Below are positions 22,563 to 31,766 of a stretch of DNA of 35,634 nucleotides, piece by piece. Under the pieces are notes generated by a model, which was not told the origin of the DNA, did not search any database, and was given only the letters and a program-made list of their open reading frames with translations. The stretch is from positions 1 to 35,634 of IMG/VR virus record IMGVR_UViG_3300021373_002939. One strand, 5' to 3'. The position numbers were made by a program, and so were the translations under genes. Source of the DNA: a virus. Position 1 is the stretch's first letter. The number at the start of each line of letters is the position of its first letter.

Positions 22563-23364
22563 AAAGTCAGCCAAAAAAACGGCAAAGAAAATCGTCAAGA
22601 AAAAAACCCCGAAAGCCAAAAAGGTTTTTGGTCCAGATGTTTATCAGAGAGACGAACACGGTTTACTTAATGGGGTTGAGTATAACTTTAATGATGACGG
22701 CTCTGTTGATTGGCGCTCGATGATTAAACCAGAATTTCTTTACCCAAATAAGGGTTGGTTTGACATGAGAAATCAAGAAACGCCAACCTCCACGGAAGGG
22801 CTTAAAGATAATCAGCTTTTGATTATGCTTGGTGGAATTAAAGACCTTGCTCGTTTGCGTGGTTTCAGTAGTGTCCGCTTTTCAACCGATAGAGAAGAAG
22901 ACTATGTTACCGCTAAATGCACTATACAATGGAATGGAAATTATGAAACAGATCATTCATTCATTACTTATGAAGATGTCGCTAATGCTACAGCAGAAAA
23001 CACAGACGACTTCTGCTACAAGTTTCTTGAAACCATTGCTTGTAATAGAGCTTTTGTGCGCTGCGTTCGCAACTTCCTAAACATTAATATTGTCGGCGCT
23101 GATGAGATTGATAAGTCGAATGGGAAGCCATCAGCCAAATCAAGCTCCCAAAGCACCAGCAGTGCGCCTATAACGCCTTCTGGCTTACTTGAAAAGAACC
23201 TCAGGGAGAAGCATGGGGTAGAGTCTTTCGATGCCTTCAAGGAGCTTCTGAGAGATTTGTGGAAGTCCGAGAAGTATGTCAATGAATCTGTAAAAGATTG
23301 GAATAGTTTTTCCGATATTCCCGCAAAAGAAGCCAGAAAATTAATTAGTATAATAACTAAATGA
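22540..23364 (+). CDS. Possible recombination/ssDNA-annealing protein with lysine-rich tail
   Basis: A 274-residue protein. Residues 1-29 are a Lys/Ala-rich tail (KKSAKKTAKKIVKKK) suited to nucleic-acid contact. The core includes LLIMLGGIKDLARLRGFSSV, DYVTAKCTIQWNGN and a helix ending CNRAFVRCVRNFLNINIVGADEI. The R-A-x-x-R-x-x-R-x-x-L pattern near a final hydrophobic strand recalls phage single-strand-annealing and related proteins (Rad52/DUF1071 type: TRA..RALr), but the match is loose. A Ser-rich linker (SSSQSTSSAP, about 205-214) leads to a C-terminal helical domain (ESFDAFKELLRDLWKSEKYV). The start overlaps the upstream gene by 23 nt. An alternative is a general replication accessory protein. 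Confidence 0.4.
   Translation: MNKTETAKKSAKKTAKKIVKKKTPKAKKVFGPDVYQRDEHGLLNGVEYNFNDDGSVDWRSMIKPEFLYPNKGWFDMRNQETPTSTEGLKDNQLLIMLGGIKDLARLRGFSSVRFSTDREEDYVTAKCTIQWNGNYETDHSFITYEDVANATAENTDDFCYKFLETIACNRAFVRCVRNFLNINIVGADEIDKSNGKPSAKSSSQSTSSAPITPSGLLEKNLREKHGVESFDAFKELLRDLWKSEKYVNESVKDWNSFSDIPAKEARKLISIITK
23349..23361 (+). promoter_or_regulatory. Possible -10-only promoter with leaderless geometry
   Basis: A perfect TATAAT (23349-23354) lies in the last codons of the upstream gene, 6 nt before the ATG at 23361. No -35 box is seen at normal spacing and there is no TGn extension. The spacing to the ATG equals that of the stronger promoters. Confidence 0.3.
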
Positions 23365-23822
23365 TTAAAAGGATAACAAATCCTGAAGAATTTAAGAGGA
23401 TGATCGACGATATAGATGAGTTGTTTTATGAAGAGAACAAAACTCAAGGTCATGCTATCGATTTAATTCAAGACAAAGAGTCTATTAAAAACGCCTTAGG
23501 AAATGCTAAACTTTTGAGTTTTGATGTTATCGTTTTTGCAAATGAAAACGAGCATAAAAAATTTGACGCAGTTGGCATATTTTTGAAAGATAAGAATTAC
23601 AAATTCGGAGTTAACTTTCTTAATGAATTTCTTTGGGTGTCTAAAGAACCTAGGAGTGGGTTTAAAATATTCAAGAAGGCTGTTGCTTTAGCTAGAAAAA
23701 TGGATATAAAGTATGTAGCATTATCAACTTCAGCAAAAAATCCGAACACTCCAAAATATGAAAAATTTTATAAAAAATTGGGTTTTATAAAAGACTCTAC
23801 TGTATTTATTGCAAAATTATGA
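23361..23822 (+). CDS. GNAT-family N-acetyltransferase-like protein
   Basis: A 153-residue protein with a GNAT layout: N-terminal helices (NPEEFKRMIDDIDELFYEEN), the central sheet (LLSFDVIVFANENEH; FDAVGIFLKDKN), then the acetyl-CoA-binding helix after an R-S-G turn (KEPRSGFKIFKKAVALARKM) and the closing strand-helix-strand YVALSTSAKN.....KYEKFYKKLGFIKDSTVFIAKL. The Y-E-K-F-Y-K-K-L-G-F end is typical for the family. Substrate unknown; in phages such proteins can modify host enzymes or virion parts. It overlaps the upstream gene by 4 nt and the following small gene by 4 nt. Confidence 0.75.
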   Translation: MIKRITNPEEFKRMIDDIDELFYEENKTQGHAIDLIQDKESIKNALGNAKLLSFDVIVFANENEHKKFDAVGIFLKDKNYKFGVNFLNEFLWVSKEPRSGFKIFKKAVALARKMDIKYVALSTSAKNPNTPKYEKFYKKLGFIKDSTVFIAKL

Positions 23823-23992
23823 ATGGAAGAATATCAAAAAAACTAAGATCAATAATTAATCCTGAAGATTCAATAACAAGAAAAGTTTATCGCAGGGCTA
23901 AAAAACAATACAATAAAACTCCGAAACCTTTGAGGGCTAACTTTTTATCTTCTTTGGAAGATATATTAAAAGGCTCTAAGATTAAGGATTAG
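23819..23992 (+). CDS. Small basic phage protein (57 aa), convergent overlap with tail gene
   Basis: An ORF of 57 codons starting in an ATGA overlap with the GNAT gene. The product is basic and helical, with RKVYRRAKKQYNKTPKPLRA in the middle and NFLSSLEDILKG near the end. The pattern R..YR.AKK.Y...P...R..FL is one I associate with small proteins of marine phages that have no known function. Its TAG overlaps the stop codon (TAA on the other strand) of the tail gene by 3-4 nt, so the two convergent operons end on each other with no room for a terminator. Confidence 0.65.
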   Translation: MNGRISKKLRSIINPEDSITRKVYRRAKKQYNKTPKPLRANFLSSLEDILKGSKIKD

Positions 23993-25569
23993 AAAGATTG
24001 TTTTTTATACTTAAAGTTTTGATACTGATGCCCAGTATCAACTACTAAATACACCCCGCTTTGTTCATAGTTTAATCCAATATCTATAGGAACGCCAGTA
24101 TCGTAATCTTTCAACTCGAATAAAGGCATACCACTATTTACTGGGTTTATAGATTCGCCTGTCGCTGTTAGTTTTACTTTCTTTGATACGTTTTGGTAAG
24201 GGTTTAAAGGATCTTTGAACTCAATCGAATAATCAAAACTTGTATAAGACCAATTACCGCTTTCATCTACTGGCAGTGTCGAGAAAATAAATTTTTCTTC
24301 TTCATATATGTTTGTTACCCCCCCAGTGAGAGATACCAGAAGCTTATCAATAATTCCAGAATTCCCAGTTACATATTTGTTAATGCTACCAGTAGCAAAA
24401 GAATCTAAACTATAAGCGTCCTTGTATAAAGTTTTAATAGATGTATTAGCTACTAAGGTTTCTGGCGCAGCTTCCGCTTCGTACAAAACATGAGGCCCAA
24501 ACTTTATAGCGTTTCCAGTTCCTATTTTTGAGCTGCCAACAATGCCAAACCAATAGTCTTTGTTCGCTTCTAACCCAAAAGATTTATCTAATATAAGAGA
24601 AGAGAAAGTTTCTGATCCTTGTAGATTTTGGCTCGCTACTAAATTATCAGGATTAAAAGTGAAATTAGGATCTTGTGAAGCATAAACATCAAAAGAAGAT
24701 TTTTTTATATATTTATTGTTTATTTTTGGAAATGCTACTCTTATAATAGTTTCTTCTTCTACAGCTCCAGACGGAACGGTTTCTAATTTTTCTGCGCCAG
24801 TTAAGCCAGCTAAATATTTTGATGTGCCATTTTTATCTGATATTTGGAAGTCATCTATATAAAGTTTGTTCCCGTATGTAAACAATTCGGTTACACCTTC
24901 TTGATCTAGTAATGTATTTTTTGTTCTTATTCTTATTCCAAAGTTCGGCTCATAATAACCAAATATTTTTATGTTATCTTTTTCATTTATAGTTACCTGA
25001 TTTATATAACCTTGCAAATAATTTGTAACTTTTGTAGCTCCATCTTTTGTTAAAATATCTATGGAAACTCCTTTGCAATAACTATTTGTTGACAACGCCC
25101 TAGCTGTTTTTATTGTTCGGTTTTTGTCATCTACAAATGAGAATTTAAAATTGACATCTTTTTCTAAATGTATGCCGCTACCTAATCCGTTGACACCTAT
25201 ATTTTGAGGGTTGTATTGAAGTGATGGTTCAAACTCATAGATATCGAACAAAGAATCTTTTTCAACTATTACGTTATTATATATACCTCCAGTATAAAGC
25301 CCTACTGGATTACATGGGTTGTTTGTATTTACTGATCTATAAATTGTAGAATCATTAAAGCCAGTTGATTTACCAGAAAAAGTCCAAAAACCACTACCGC
25401 TGTTATATTGTATATCAGCTTCATAATAATCGTATCCATTACTATCAATGTCACCAGTATAATTGCCGTAATATCCACAACTAGGAGCATTACTATCTCT
25501 TTGTAATTTAACAGTTCCAGTTGGACTTAGGAAGTCTAACTTTATTAATAGAGGAGTGCAACAATTCAT
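23989..25569 (-). CDS. Distal tail or receptor-binding protein
   Basis: A 526-residue protein, last gene of the minus-strand tail-tip operon. The sequence is beta-rich, with Gly/Asn/Tyr-rich stretches (YYGNYTGDIDSNGYDYY; YNSGSGFWTF), a possible cysteine pair at the N-terminus (MNCCTPL) and repeats of short strands without a collagen or trimerisation motif I can name. Its place right after the J genes is where host-specificity, side-fibre or adhesin proteins are found in lambda-like phages. It starts 12 nt after the J core gene. No enzymatic motif such as a lyase or peptidase is apparent. The function is inferred from position. Confidence 0.55.
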   Translation of the reverse strand: MNCCTPLLIKLDFLSPTGTVKLQRDSNAPSCGYYGNYTGDIDSNGYDYYEADIQYNSGSGFWTFSGKSTGFNDSTIYRSVNTNNPCNPVGLYTGGIYNNVIVEKDSLFDIYEFEPSLQYNPQNIGVNGLGSGIHLEKDVNFKFSFVDDKNRTIKTARALSTNSYCKGVSIDILTKDGATKVTNYLQGYINQVTINEKDNIKIFGYYEPNFGIRIRTKNTLLDQEGVTELFTYGNKLYIDDFQISDKNGTSKYLAGLTGAEKLETVPSGAVEEETIIRVAFPKINNKYIKKSSFDVYASQDPNFTFNPDNLVASQNLQGSETFSSLILDKSFGLEANKDYWFGIVGSSKIGTGNAIKFGPHVLYEAEAAPETLVANTSIKTLYKDAYSLDSFATGSINKYVTGNSGIIDKLLVSLTGGVTNIYEEEKFIFSTLPVDESGNWSYTSFDYSIEFKDPLNPYQNVSKKVKLTATGESINPVNSGMPLFELKDYDTGVPIDIGLNYEQSGVYLVVDTGHQYQNFKYKKQSF

Positions 25570-25581
25570 ATTAATTATTTA

Positions 25582-28500
25582 TTAAGTATTTTCAAAACCT
25601 ACCACTGTTACCCCTTCATTTTCTACTTCCTCATAGACTTCGTCAACTTGAACACTAAAAGAAGCGCCATCAGAATCAAAATATTTAGTATTAATGTCTA
25701 CATTATTAAAAACATCTGCTAATGATTGAATTTTTAAAGTATAAATGCCAATAGTTTCAGGTGAAAAATTAATTTCTAAACTATCGATTGTCTGCGGTGA
25801 GGTTGATTTACCTCCAGGTTTATTTATATAGTAGTAATAACCTGTTGCATTTTCTACAGGTTCCCATTCAGCAATTACCCTGTAAAGCTGCTCTCCCCCC
25901 TCTTGGAAACCGCTAACAAAAATATCTACATCTGGGTTATCTATTTTGATGTATTTTGTATCGTTAATTAAGATTTCTTGTTCGGTTTTGTATGCTCCGT
26001 ACGTACCTTCTTTCTCTAAGAAGTTGATGCTATCTTCTATCTCTTTGAATTTTCCGCTAATATATTTAGCGGCTACCACTTGGTATGAATTATTTTCCGA
26101 TTCTTTAATGTTTGTTATCTTATAAACTTGATCGCTAGAGTCCTTCGCTTGAAAACGGTAAGTAGAACCCTCTGGGATATATCTTAAAAGGTTATAAGAT
26201 ACATCATTTTTATCTACATATATTTTATCTCCATACGATTCTGATTGTTGGCCTTTATATCCACCCCAACCAGTTATTTTGAAATCTTTTATTTGAGGGT
26301 TTCCTATTATATTTATATCTTGATCGACAACTCCTCCATAATAATCCAAATCTGTTATCTGGTCAAAGTTTAAGAAAGTTCCAGATAAATCAAAATACTC
26401 TATGCCTCTTTTTGTTGTTGATAGTTCGTCGTAATAATAACCGCTTGTGGTAAACGCCGTCCCCTTACTCAAAGACTTGAAATTAAAACTCTTTTCTCCT
26501 GTCGGCCCTATAAACAGATTATATAAATCGCTATCTGTGTAAGATTTTCCCGTAGAGAAAACCCAACCTGTCGATTTTATATCGAACCATATTATTTGAT
26601 TATTTGTCCCAGTGTATATAGCATATTCTTCATATAATTCAAATTCAGCATTACCACTATCTTCTATATAATCAATATCATATCCAGGCCCGTAAGAATC
26701 ATAACGATATAGCCCAGCAAATTTATCTCTAATCTCTGGGTATTCGGTTGATGGAGAAAAAACAAACTCACTAACCCTAGACCTTAATTTTTGAGATTCA
26801 ATATCATATTCTCCCTTTGTTTTATTTCCAGTTGGTACATAAACAGTTATAGACCCTGCGTAGTCTGTTGTCTTAAATGGTTCTGATGTTCTTATAACCC
26901 CTTCTTTTGGATCTATACTTAAAATCCTTCCTACATTTGTTCTTAATGTTTTTAATTCGTCTTCTATTACTACCAAGTCTCCAGGTCTACATAATAATAT
27001 CTCAGTTCCAGCGATAAAAGAAACAGATTCGTTTTCTTTGGTTGTCTGATACATCAGATGTTTTGCCGCTCTTTTAGCCATCGCTTTTGATGTAACTCCA
27101 GCTGCAGTAAATTCTCGTTTAAAAAGTCCTCTCTTTATTATATCACTCTCGTTTTCTACGTACTCTATTTTTGTTTTATAGCCATCGTATTTATCTTGGT
27201 AAACAACCTCTACAGCATTAAATTTTTGGTCTTTGGCATAACTCTGATAAGAAAAAAGTCCATCGGACACATTTGAATTAGTGAATAAAGCCATTGGTTT
27301 TTTGATTCTATCGTCAGAGAATGTTATTGTTTCATTTTGTAAATAAACTATACCTCTAAATATTGAGGCTATTGAGTTAACAACATCAAATATTTTAGCT
27401 CCAGCAGTAAAAGATATATTACAAGTAAATCTAGGTTCTAACCCCCCTCTCTCGTCTGGGACTCCTACAAAAAACCCCTGATCGTCAACAGAATCGCAAA
27501 ATCTTCCTATTGAATATAGATCCCATTTATTAACTTGTTCCTCTAGTATTTGTTCTCCTAGACCATATCTAGTAGATATTAATATATCATATAAAATCCA
27601 AGCTGGATTATCTGTCCATCCAAATTTGAAAGATCCGTCCCAGTCTCCTTTATAAATATGTTTAGAGTTTGCTGAAACGTTTTCAAATTCTTCTACTGTT
27701 TTAAATACTCTTTTGTCTTTTCCGTTCTGATAAATTGGATAATAATTAGAAGGTATTTTTACTTTTTTAAATTTAGCTCTATATTTTCTTTTAGGTATGT
27801 CATTAAATACTCTGGAATCTATCTTGGTGGCTACTATAGAAGAAAATGGATATGTACATTGGGCCTCGATGATTTCAGTTACTTTTATCAAGCTTAAGTC
27901 TTTATTAATAAGGCTAGAGTTTGATTCTGTTGATAATTTAGTTATTTTTACATATCTTTTTATATCGTTATCTTCTCTGTATTCTGTATCTTCTTGAATG
28001 TCTGCATATGGTATGTCTGGCAATAAAAAAGGAGTGCTAATACCACCTTGATTTGAGTTGTCTGTTGTTCTATAAATTTCTCTTATATCTTTATAGTCTG
28101 TAATAGAGTCTTTTATATCTGGATTGCCTATATCCATATAATTTGGACTTTCAACAAGAGCTATTATTTGGAAAAACTTTTCAACAAATGGTATTTGTTT
28201 GCCTGTTCTATCTACTAGTCCCGTTTCTACTCTAAGGTTTACTGGAGCTGGTATTCTTGATCCTTTGTAATCACCGCCTCCAACACCCTCATCTTCGATA
28301 GTATCTACCAAAGACTCAATAGAAATTGTTATGAAACAAGATTTAGAGTTTGGGTTTTCTACTATATGTATAACTGGCTGTGCTCTTTCGTCATAATTCT
28401 TTTTGCTTTTATTCCAATTTGAGTAATTAATATTACTTGACGTCCCAGACTTATTCCTTATGTCTGCGCTTCCTTCTTCTATAGCCAACAGCCAATCTTC

Positions 28501-28950
28501 ATCCATTTGTGGAATACCATCTCTGGAGTAATTTAATCTTGGAGTTTTACCATCTATTTTTTGTAGCGTATTGCTTGTTTCCGCTAATCTTTGTATTCCC
28601 CTAAATGCGGAAACACTAGAATAAGGCGATGGTTTTCCCTGTGTATTGAAAGGGCCAGGGAGTTTAGAATTATAATAATGGTCTATATAAATATCTTTAA
28701 AATAAGAAAGGGGAGTTTGTGTTTCTTCTCCGTTTCTGTATTCAGCCATTATATTTGAATAGTTGTATTTTTTACCACCAACTATTATATCTCCTCTGTT
28801 GGATACGTCAAAAACAGCCAAGCCATCTAAATTTAAATGGTAATCAATTTCTTCTTTAGACATCAAGAAGTTATTCCATTCTTCATATGAAGTGCTTTTA
28901 ATACCAGCGATTAAATAAACAACAATTTGTGCAAGTGCCTGTGTTCCCAT
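25582..28950 (-). CDS. J: Tail tip host-specificity protein gpJ, central hub part
   Basis: A 1122-residue protein equal to the main body of lambda J, the tail-tip hub that contacts the receptor. It contains NLRVETGLVDRTGKQIPFV, a long hub region with NPAWILYDILISTRYGLGEQ and WDLYSIGRFCDSVDD, FTCNISFTAGAKIFDVVNSI, and RPGDLVVIEDEL, all matching the phage tail-hub domains of J. NPAWI.YD...~~RYG.G is particularly typical. Near the end (about 1020-1090) VIAEWEPVENATGYYYYI looks like an FN3 domain. The N-terminal signature of J is not here but in the gene directly upstream, one nt away. It is followed by the distal tail gene after 12 nt. Confidence 0.85.
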   Translation of the reverse strand: MGTQALAQIVVYLIAGIKSTSYEEWNNFLMSKEEIDYHLNLDGLAVFDVSNRGDIIVGGKKYNYSNIMAEYRNGEETQTPLSYFKDIYIDHYYNSKLPGPFNTQGKPSPYSSVSAFRGIQRLAETSNTLQKIDGKTPRLNYSRDGIPQMDEDWLLAIEEGSADIRNKSGTSSNINYSNWNKSKKNYDERAQPVIHIVENPNSKSCFITISIESLVDTIEDEGVGGGDYKGSRIPAPVNLRVETGLVDRTGKQIPFVEKFFQIIALVESPNYMDIGNPDIKDSITDYKDIREIYRTTDNSNQGGISTPFLLPDIPYADIQEDTEYREDNDIKRYVKITKLSTESNSSLINKDLSLIKVTEIIEAQCTYPFSSIVATKIDSRVFNDIPKRKYRAKFKKVKIPSNYYPIYQNGKDKRVFKTVEEFENVSANSKHIYKGDWDGSFKFGWTDNPAWILYDILISTRYGLGEQILEEQVNKWDLYSIGRFCDSVDDQGFFVGVPDERGGLEPRFTCNISFTAGAKIFDVVNSIASIFRGIVYLQNETITFSDDRIKKPMALFTNSNVSDGLFSYQSYAKDQKFNAVEVVYQDKYDGYKTKIEYVENESDIIKRGLFKREFTAAGVTSKAMAKRAAKHLMYQTTKENESVSFIAGTEILLCRPGDLVVIEDELKTLRTNVGRILSIDPKEGVIRTSEPFKTTDYAGSITVYVPTGNKTKGEYDIESQKLRSRVSEFVFSPSTEYPEIRDKFAGLYRYDSYGPGYDIDYIEDSGNAEFELYEEYAIYTGTNNQIIWFDIKSTGWVFSTGKSYTDSDLYNLFIGPTGEKSFNFKSLSKGTAFTTSGYYYDELSTTKRGIEYFDLSGTFLNFDQITDLDYYGGVVDQDINIIGNPQIKDFKITGWGGYKGQQSESYGDKIYVDKNDVSYNLLRYIPEGSTYRFQAKDSSDQVYKITNIKESENNSYQVVAAKYISGKFKEIEDSINFLEKEGTYGAYKTEQEILINDTKYIKIDNPDVDIFVSGFQEGGEQLYRVIAEWEPVENATGYYYYINKPGGKSTSPQTIDSLEINFSPETIGIYTLKIQSLADVFNNVDINTKYFDSDGASFSVQVDEVYEEVENEGVTVVGFENT

Positions 28951-28951
28951 T

Positions 28952-30784
28952 TTACTTACCTTTCTTACTTTGTCTTAGAGCCCCCGCCTTTACTGCAGAG
29001 ACATTGCTTACATTAAGCAATTCTAAATAAAAACCTTTCACTTTCCCATCCCATTTACAATCTGAATCTAAATTAGGCACTAAAAGGTTTAATCTTTTAC
29101 CTAAGAATTCACCTCTAGTCACTGTGGATTTTGGCTCTATGGAGTAGAAATAGTTTACATTCCTGGGTGCAGGTATCTCTTGTATTGTACCTGCAGTCAG
29201 CCAATTAGATATACTAGTCGCGGCATTTGCGGTAGAAGTACTAATGCTCGTCTTACTTGTTACAAGATAATATTTGCCACCATAATAAAACTTTTGGTCA
29301 TCAACGTAAATCTGTGAGTTTTGCTCATAATTTATTTTTTCTATAAAGTCAATATCTTTAAAGGTGAATTCATCTTCCGCTTGATTAAAACCCTCTATAG
29401 TTGCATCTGGACTGTAACTCAAGAACATGTAAGGACCCATCAATTTTTGAAGTGACGCTTCGCTTTGAGATATATCGGCTTGTGCTGATAAATCTGTTTG
29501 TGAAAACCCTAAAAGATCTTCTTTGGTTATCGCCGCGTAATTTCCGTTCTCTTGATCTAAAAACGTAGGGAAACCTATATCCTCTAAGGTTCTTCTTAAA
29601 TATTCTCGACTTAAACCGTCTTCTCTACTGCCATCTATATTAACCTCGTCAATTAGTTGATTTATACCCTCAATAATTTTATGTCTATAAATTCCAGTTT
29701 CATTAGTCTCTTTAATGCTTTCGGTCCAAACACTAAACTGTAGTGTCATTTCAGAGTAAAAAGTATTTTCCCCTAATTCGTTTTTTTGTTGATTTTCAAA
29801 AAAGAAAGTAGCGCCGATTGCTATATTTTTTTCTTTTATTTGATTAGCTCTTTTATATACTCCATAATGATTCCTCGCACCCTCTCTGCCATATTTTTTT
29901 ACATAATTATCCCATTCTGTATAAGACTCATCTATATCTGGTTGATAATATTCACTCGATCTTCCTGATCTTCCTCTTCCTCCATTATAATACCTGCTAG
30001 AAAATGAAGGGGTGTAAGGTTTATAATATGCTGATAATTCAGTCTCCGCATATCTAGCCCTAGCTTCATCTATCGAATATACATTCATATTATTGTAATC
30101 TACGGCAATTCCAGTAAAACCACCTAACTCTGGACTCGATATATCTAAACAAGCAAAAGTTTTTTGATTATAAAAAAAATCGTTGCTGGATTTTATGGGT
30201 GTAGCCTCAATCATTGACGCTATTAACACACTATTAGAGCTTTTCTTTTGTAAGTTCTTTTTATTTATTGTACTGGTGCTGTATGTGACAGTACTTCTAG
30301 ATGTTCTGGAGTATCTACTTCTACTTCTACTTCGAGAAGAATAATAATTACTTGTTCTTTCTTTTTTAATTTTAATACTTTTATAAGTAAAATCATTCAA
30401 GGCGCTTTCATTGTCATCTATTTTTTGATATGTTCTTTTTACGTTTTCATTAAATCTGTCTGTTTCGCTATCAAGTGTATAAGGAAATTCTAGAATAGCT
30501 TCATCATATCTTTGTACAAAGTTATCATTAGTAACTTCAACTGGGGTATCATTCAAATAAATTCCCTGCAAAAAAGATGCAGAATTTAATGTATACCCAT
30601 TGGTATTGGTAAGGCCTTCTATTGGTCCATCCGAGATTAAATCTACTGTTTCAGAGTAAGAGTAAGAAGCTGCAACAGAATAATCTCCAACACGAGGGGG
30701 TTTTAATGCCGAAGGTTTTGGCTTTGAACCACCACCCTTCCCTTTAGCGCCAGCTATACTATGTTTTATTTCTAAATGCTTCAT
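28952..30784 (-). CDS. Tail tip protein gpJ, N-terminal part as a separate gene
   Basis: A 610-residue protein that begins like lambda J: a basic glycine-rich start (GAKGKGGGSKPKP), then YSETVDLISDGPIEGL and GIYLNDTPVEV, matching the J sequence SxxVLDLISEGEIEGL...I.LdgTPv. An Arg/Ser-rich segment (about 147-172, SSRSRSRSRYSRTSRSTV) and a Gly/Arg stretch (NGGRGRSGRSSEY) are inserted and are not found in lambda J. The stretch LLGFSQTDLSAQADISQSEA precedes the C-terminal domain. It is followed after a single base by the J core gene, so the two probably build one tip complex. It overlaps gpI by 4 nt. Confidence 0.75.
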   Translation of the reverse strand: MKHLEIKHSIAGAKGKGGGSKPKPSALKPPRVGDYSVAASYSYSETVDLISDGPIEGLTNTNGYTLNSASFLQGIYLNDTPVEVTNDNFVQRYDEAILEFPYTLDSETDRFNENVKRTYQKIDDNESALNDFTYKSIKIKKERTSNYYSSRSRSRSRYSRTSRSTVTYSTSTINKKNLQKKSSNSVLIASMIEATPIKSSNDFFYNQKTFACLDISSPELGGFTGIAVDYNNMNVYSIDEARARYAETELSAYYKPYTPSFSSRYYNGGRGRSGRSSEYYQPDIDESYTEWDNYVKKYGREGARNHYGVYKRANQIKEKNIAIGATFFFENQQKNELGENTFYSEMTLQFSVWTESIKETNETGIYRHKIIEGINQLIDEVNIDGSREDGLSREYLRRTLEDIGFPTFLDQENGNYAAITKEDLLGFSQTDLSAQADISQSEASLQKLMGPYMFLSYSPDATIEGFNQAEDEFTFKDIDFIEKINYEQNSQIYVDDQKFYYGGKYYLVTSKTSISTSTANAATSISNWLTAGTIQEIPAPRNVNYFYSIEPKSTVTRGEFLGKRLNLLVPNLDSDCKWDGKVKGFYLELLNVSNVSAVKAGALRQSKKGK

Positions 30785-31362
30785 AATTTACTGATTTGGC
30801 TCGATGATTTAGTTTGTGTAGTATTACTATCCAGAGCATTTCTTCTAAACGCCTCAAAGGTCTCTTGGTTTTGAGGGTATGTTTTCAAAGATGTTTGAAT
30901 AACTTCGCTACCAACCAAGAGTTCTCCATAACAAATAGGTACTGGGGTTGCTTGCGCAGCTCTGTTCTCTGTGCCTCTAAATATAAAAGATTTCTCCAAA
31001 GCGTTTGTGCTTTGATTTATTTCTGGCGGTGTTGGCAAATCTGGCATTAATGCTATTGCAACTACAGTACTTACTACAACAAAAGCTGCTGCTGCAGCCC
31101 ATAAACCATCTCCGCACATAACTGGTATAAATTCTACTTCTTTATGTTTCTTCTGCCCTATGTGTTTTTCTTTATTAAATTTTTCACCATCTACTATCAA
31201 AGAATAATAAAAACCATTTCTTTCTAAATCTAAGACTCTTTTTTTAAAGCCATTTCTATTGCAATCTATAGCATCAACAACCTCACCGACTCTTCCCAAT
31301 TTCATAGAAAAAGAGTCGCCAAATTCCTTACCAAGAAGTCCATGTATTTTAATATTAGTCAT
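30781..31362 (-). CDS. I: Tail assembly protein gpI-like
   Basis: A 193-residue protein like lambda I. The N-terminal 80 residues form the ubiquitin-like domain (IKIHGLLGKEFGDSFSMKLG; SLIVDGEKF; EVEFIPVMCG). A hydrophobic segment follows at about 88-106 (WAAAAAFVVVSTVVAIALM), then a C-terminal part with RAAQATPVPICYGELLVGSE, which matches the conserved NP.P.~YG...vGs..i block at the end of the family. It helps assemble the tail tip and is probably absent from mature particles, as is thought for lambda I. It sits between K and J as in lambda, overlapping K by 8 nt and the J N-terminal gene by 4 nt. Confidence 0.85.
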   Translation of the reverse strand: MTNIKIHGLLGKEFGDSFSMKLGRVGEVVDAIDCNRNGFKKRVLDLERNGFYYSLIVDGEKFNKEKHIGQKKHKEVEFIPVMCGDGLWAAAAAFVVVSTVVAIALMPDLPTPPEINQSTNALEKSFIFRGTENRAAQATPVPICYGELLVGSEVIQTSLKTYPQNQETFEAFRRNALDSNTTQTKSSSQISKL

Positions 31363-31762
31363 TAATATTTTTAAATTTTTTTAATTCACTTTCTTCTACA
31401 CTACTTTTTAAAGGGGTATAGAAATTCATTTTTTTTGTATTTAATGAGTATATAAAAAACGGCAAACAACTATTCTCAGACATTAGCACATCTTTTTCGG
31501 ACTCCTCTTCGTCTCCATATACATGACTATGCCATACGGCTATAGGACTATAATCTTTTAAGAATAAATAATACTCCATAGGATCTATAGTAAAACTATG
31601 CTCAGGTTCTGATGATTTATTTTCGCATAAAAAAGCGGTGTATTTATTCTCTGACTTACCTATAAACCCACAAACTTCTTGGTTTAAATAAGAGTCTGAC
31701 CATTCTTGTATTTTTTTTAAAATACTTTTAGCATTTTTAGATTTAAAATATTCTTTTTCCAT
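31355..31762 (-). CDS. K: Tail tip protein gpK-like, JAMM metalloprotease domain only
   Basis: A JAB/MPN+ (JAMM) protein. E47 in NQEVCGFIG and H96-S-H98-x7-S106-x2-D109 in WHSHVYGDEEESEKD (numbered from the longer start) form a complete zinc site, so it may be an active peptidase. Lambda K has the same JAMM domain followed by an NlpC/P60 domain; here the protein ends after SSVEESELKKFKN and the NlpC domain is missing. I favour ATG at 31762 (MEKEYFKSKN, 4 nt after the gpL stop, 135 aa). The alternative ATG at 31816 would add 18 residues and overlap gpL by 50 nt. It overlaps gpI by 8 nt. Confidence 0.8.
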   Translation of the reverse strand: MEKEYFKSKNAKSILKKIQEWSDSYLNQEVCGFIGKSENKYTAFLCENKSSEPEHSFTIDPMEYYLFLKDYSPIAVWHSHVYGDEEESEKDVLMSENSCLPFFIYSLNTKKMNFYTPLKSSVEESELKKFKNIND

Positions 31763-31766
31763 TTTT

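Noticed and set aside
23016-23453. 145-aa minus-strand ORF
   Set aside because: It overlaps two plus-strand genes with better coding features and has no recognisable motif.
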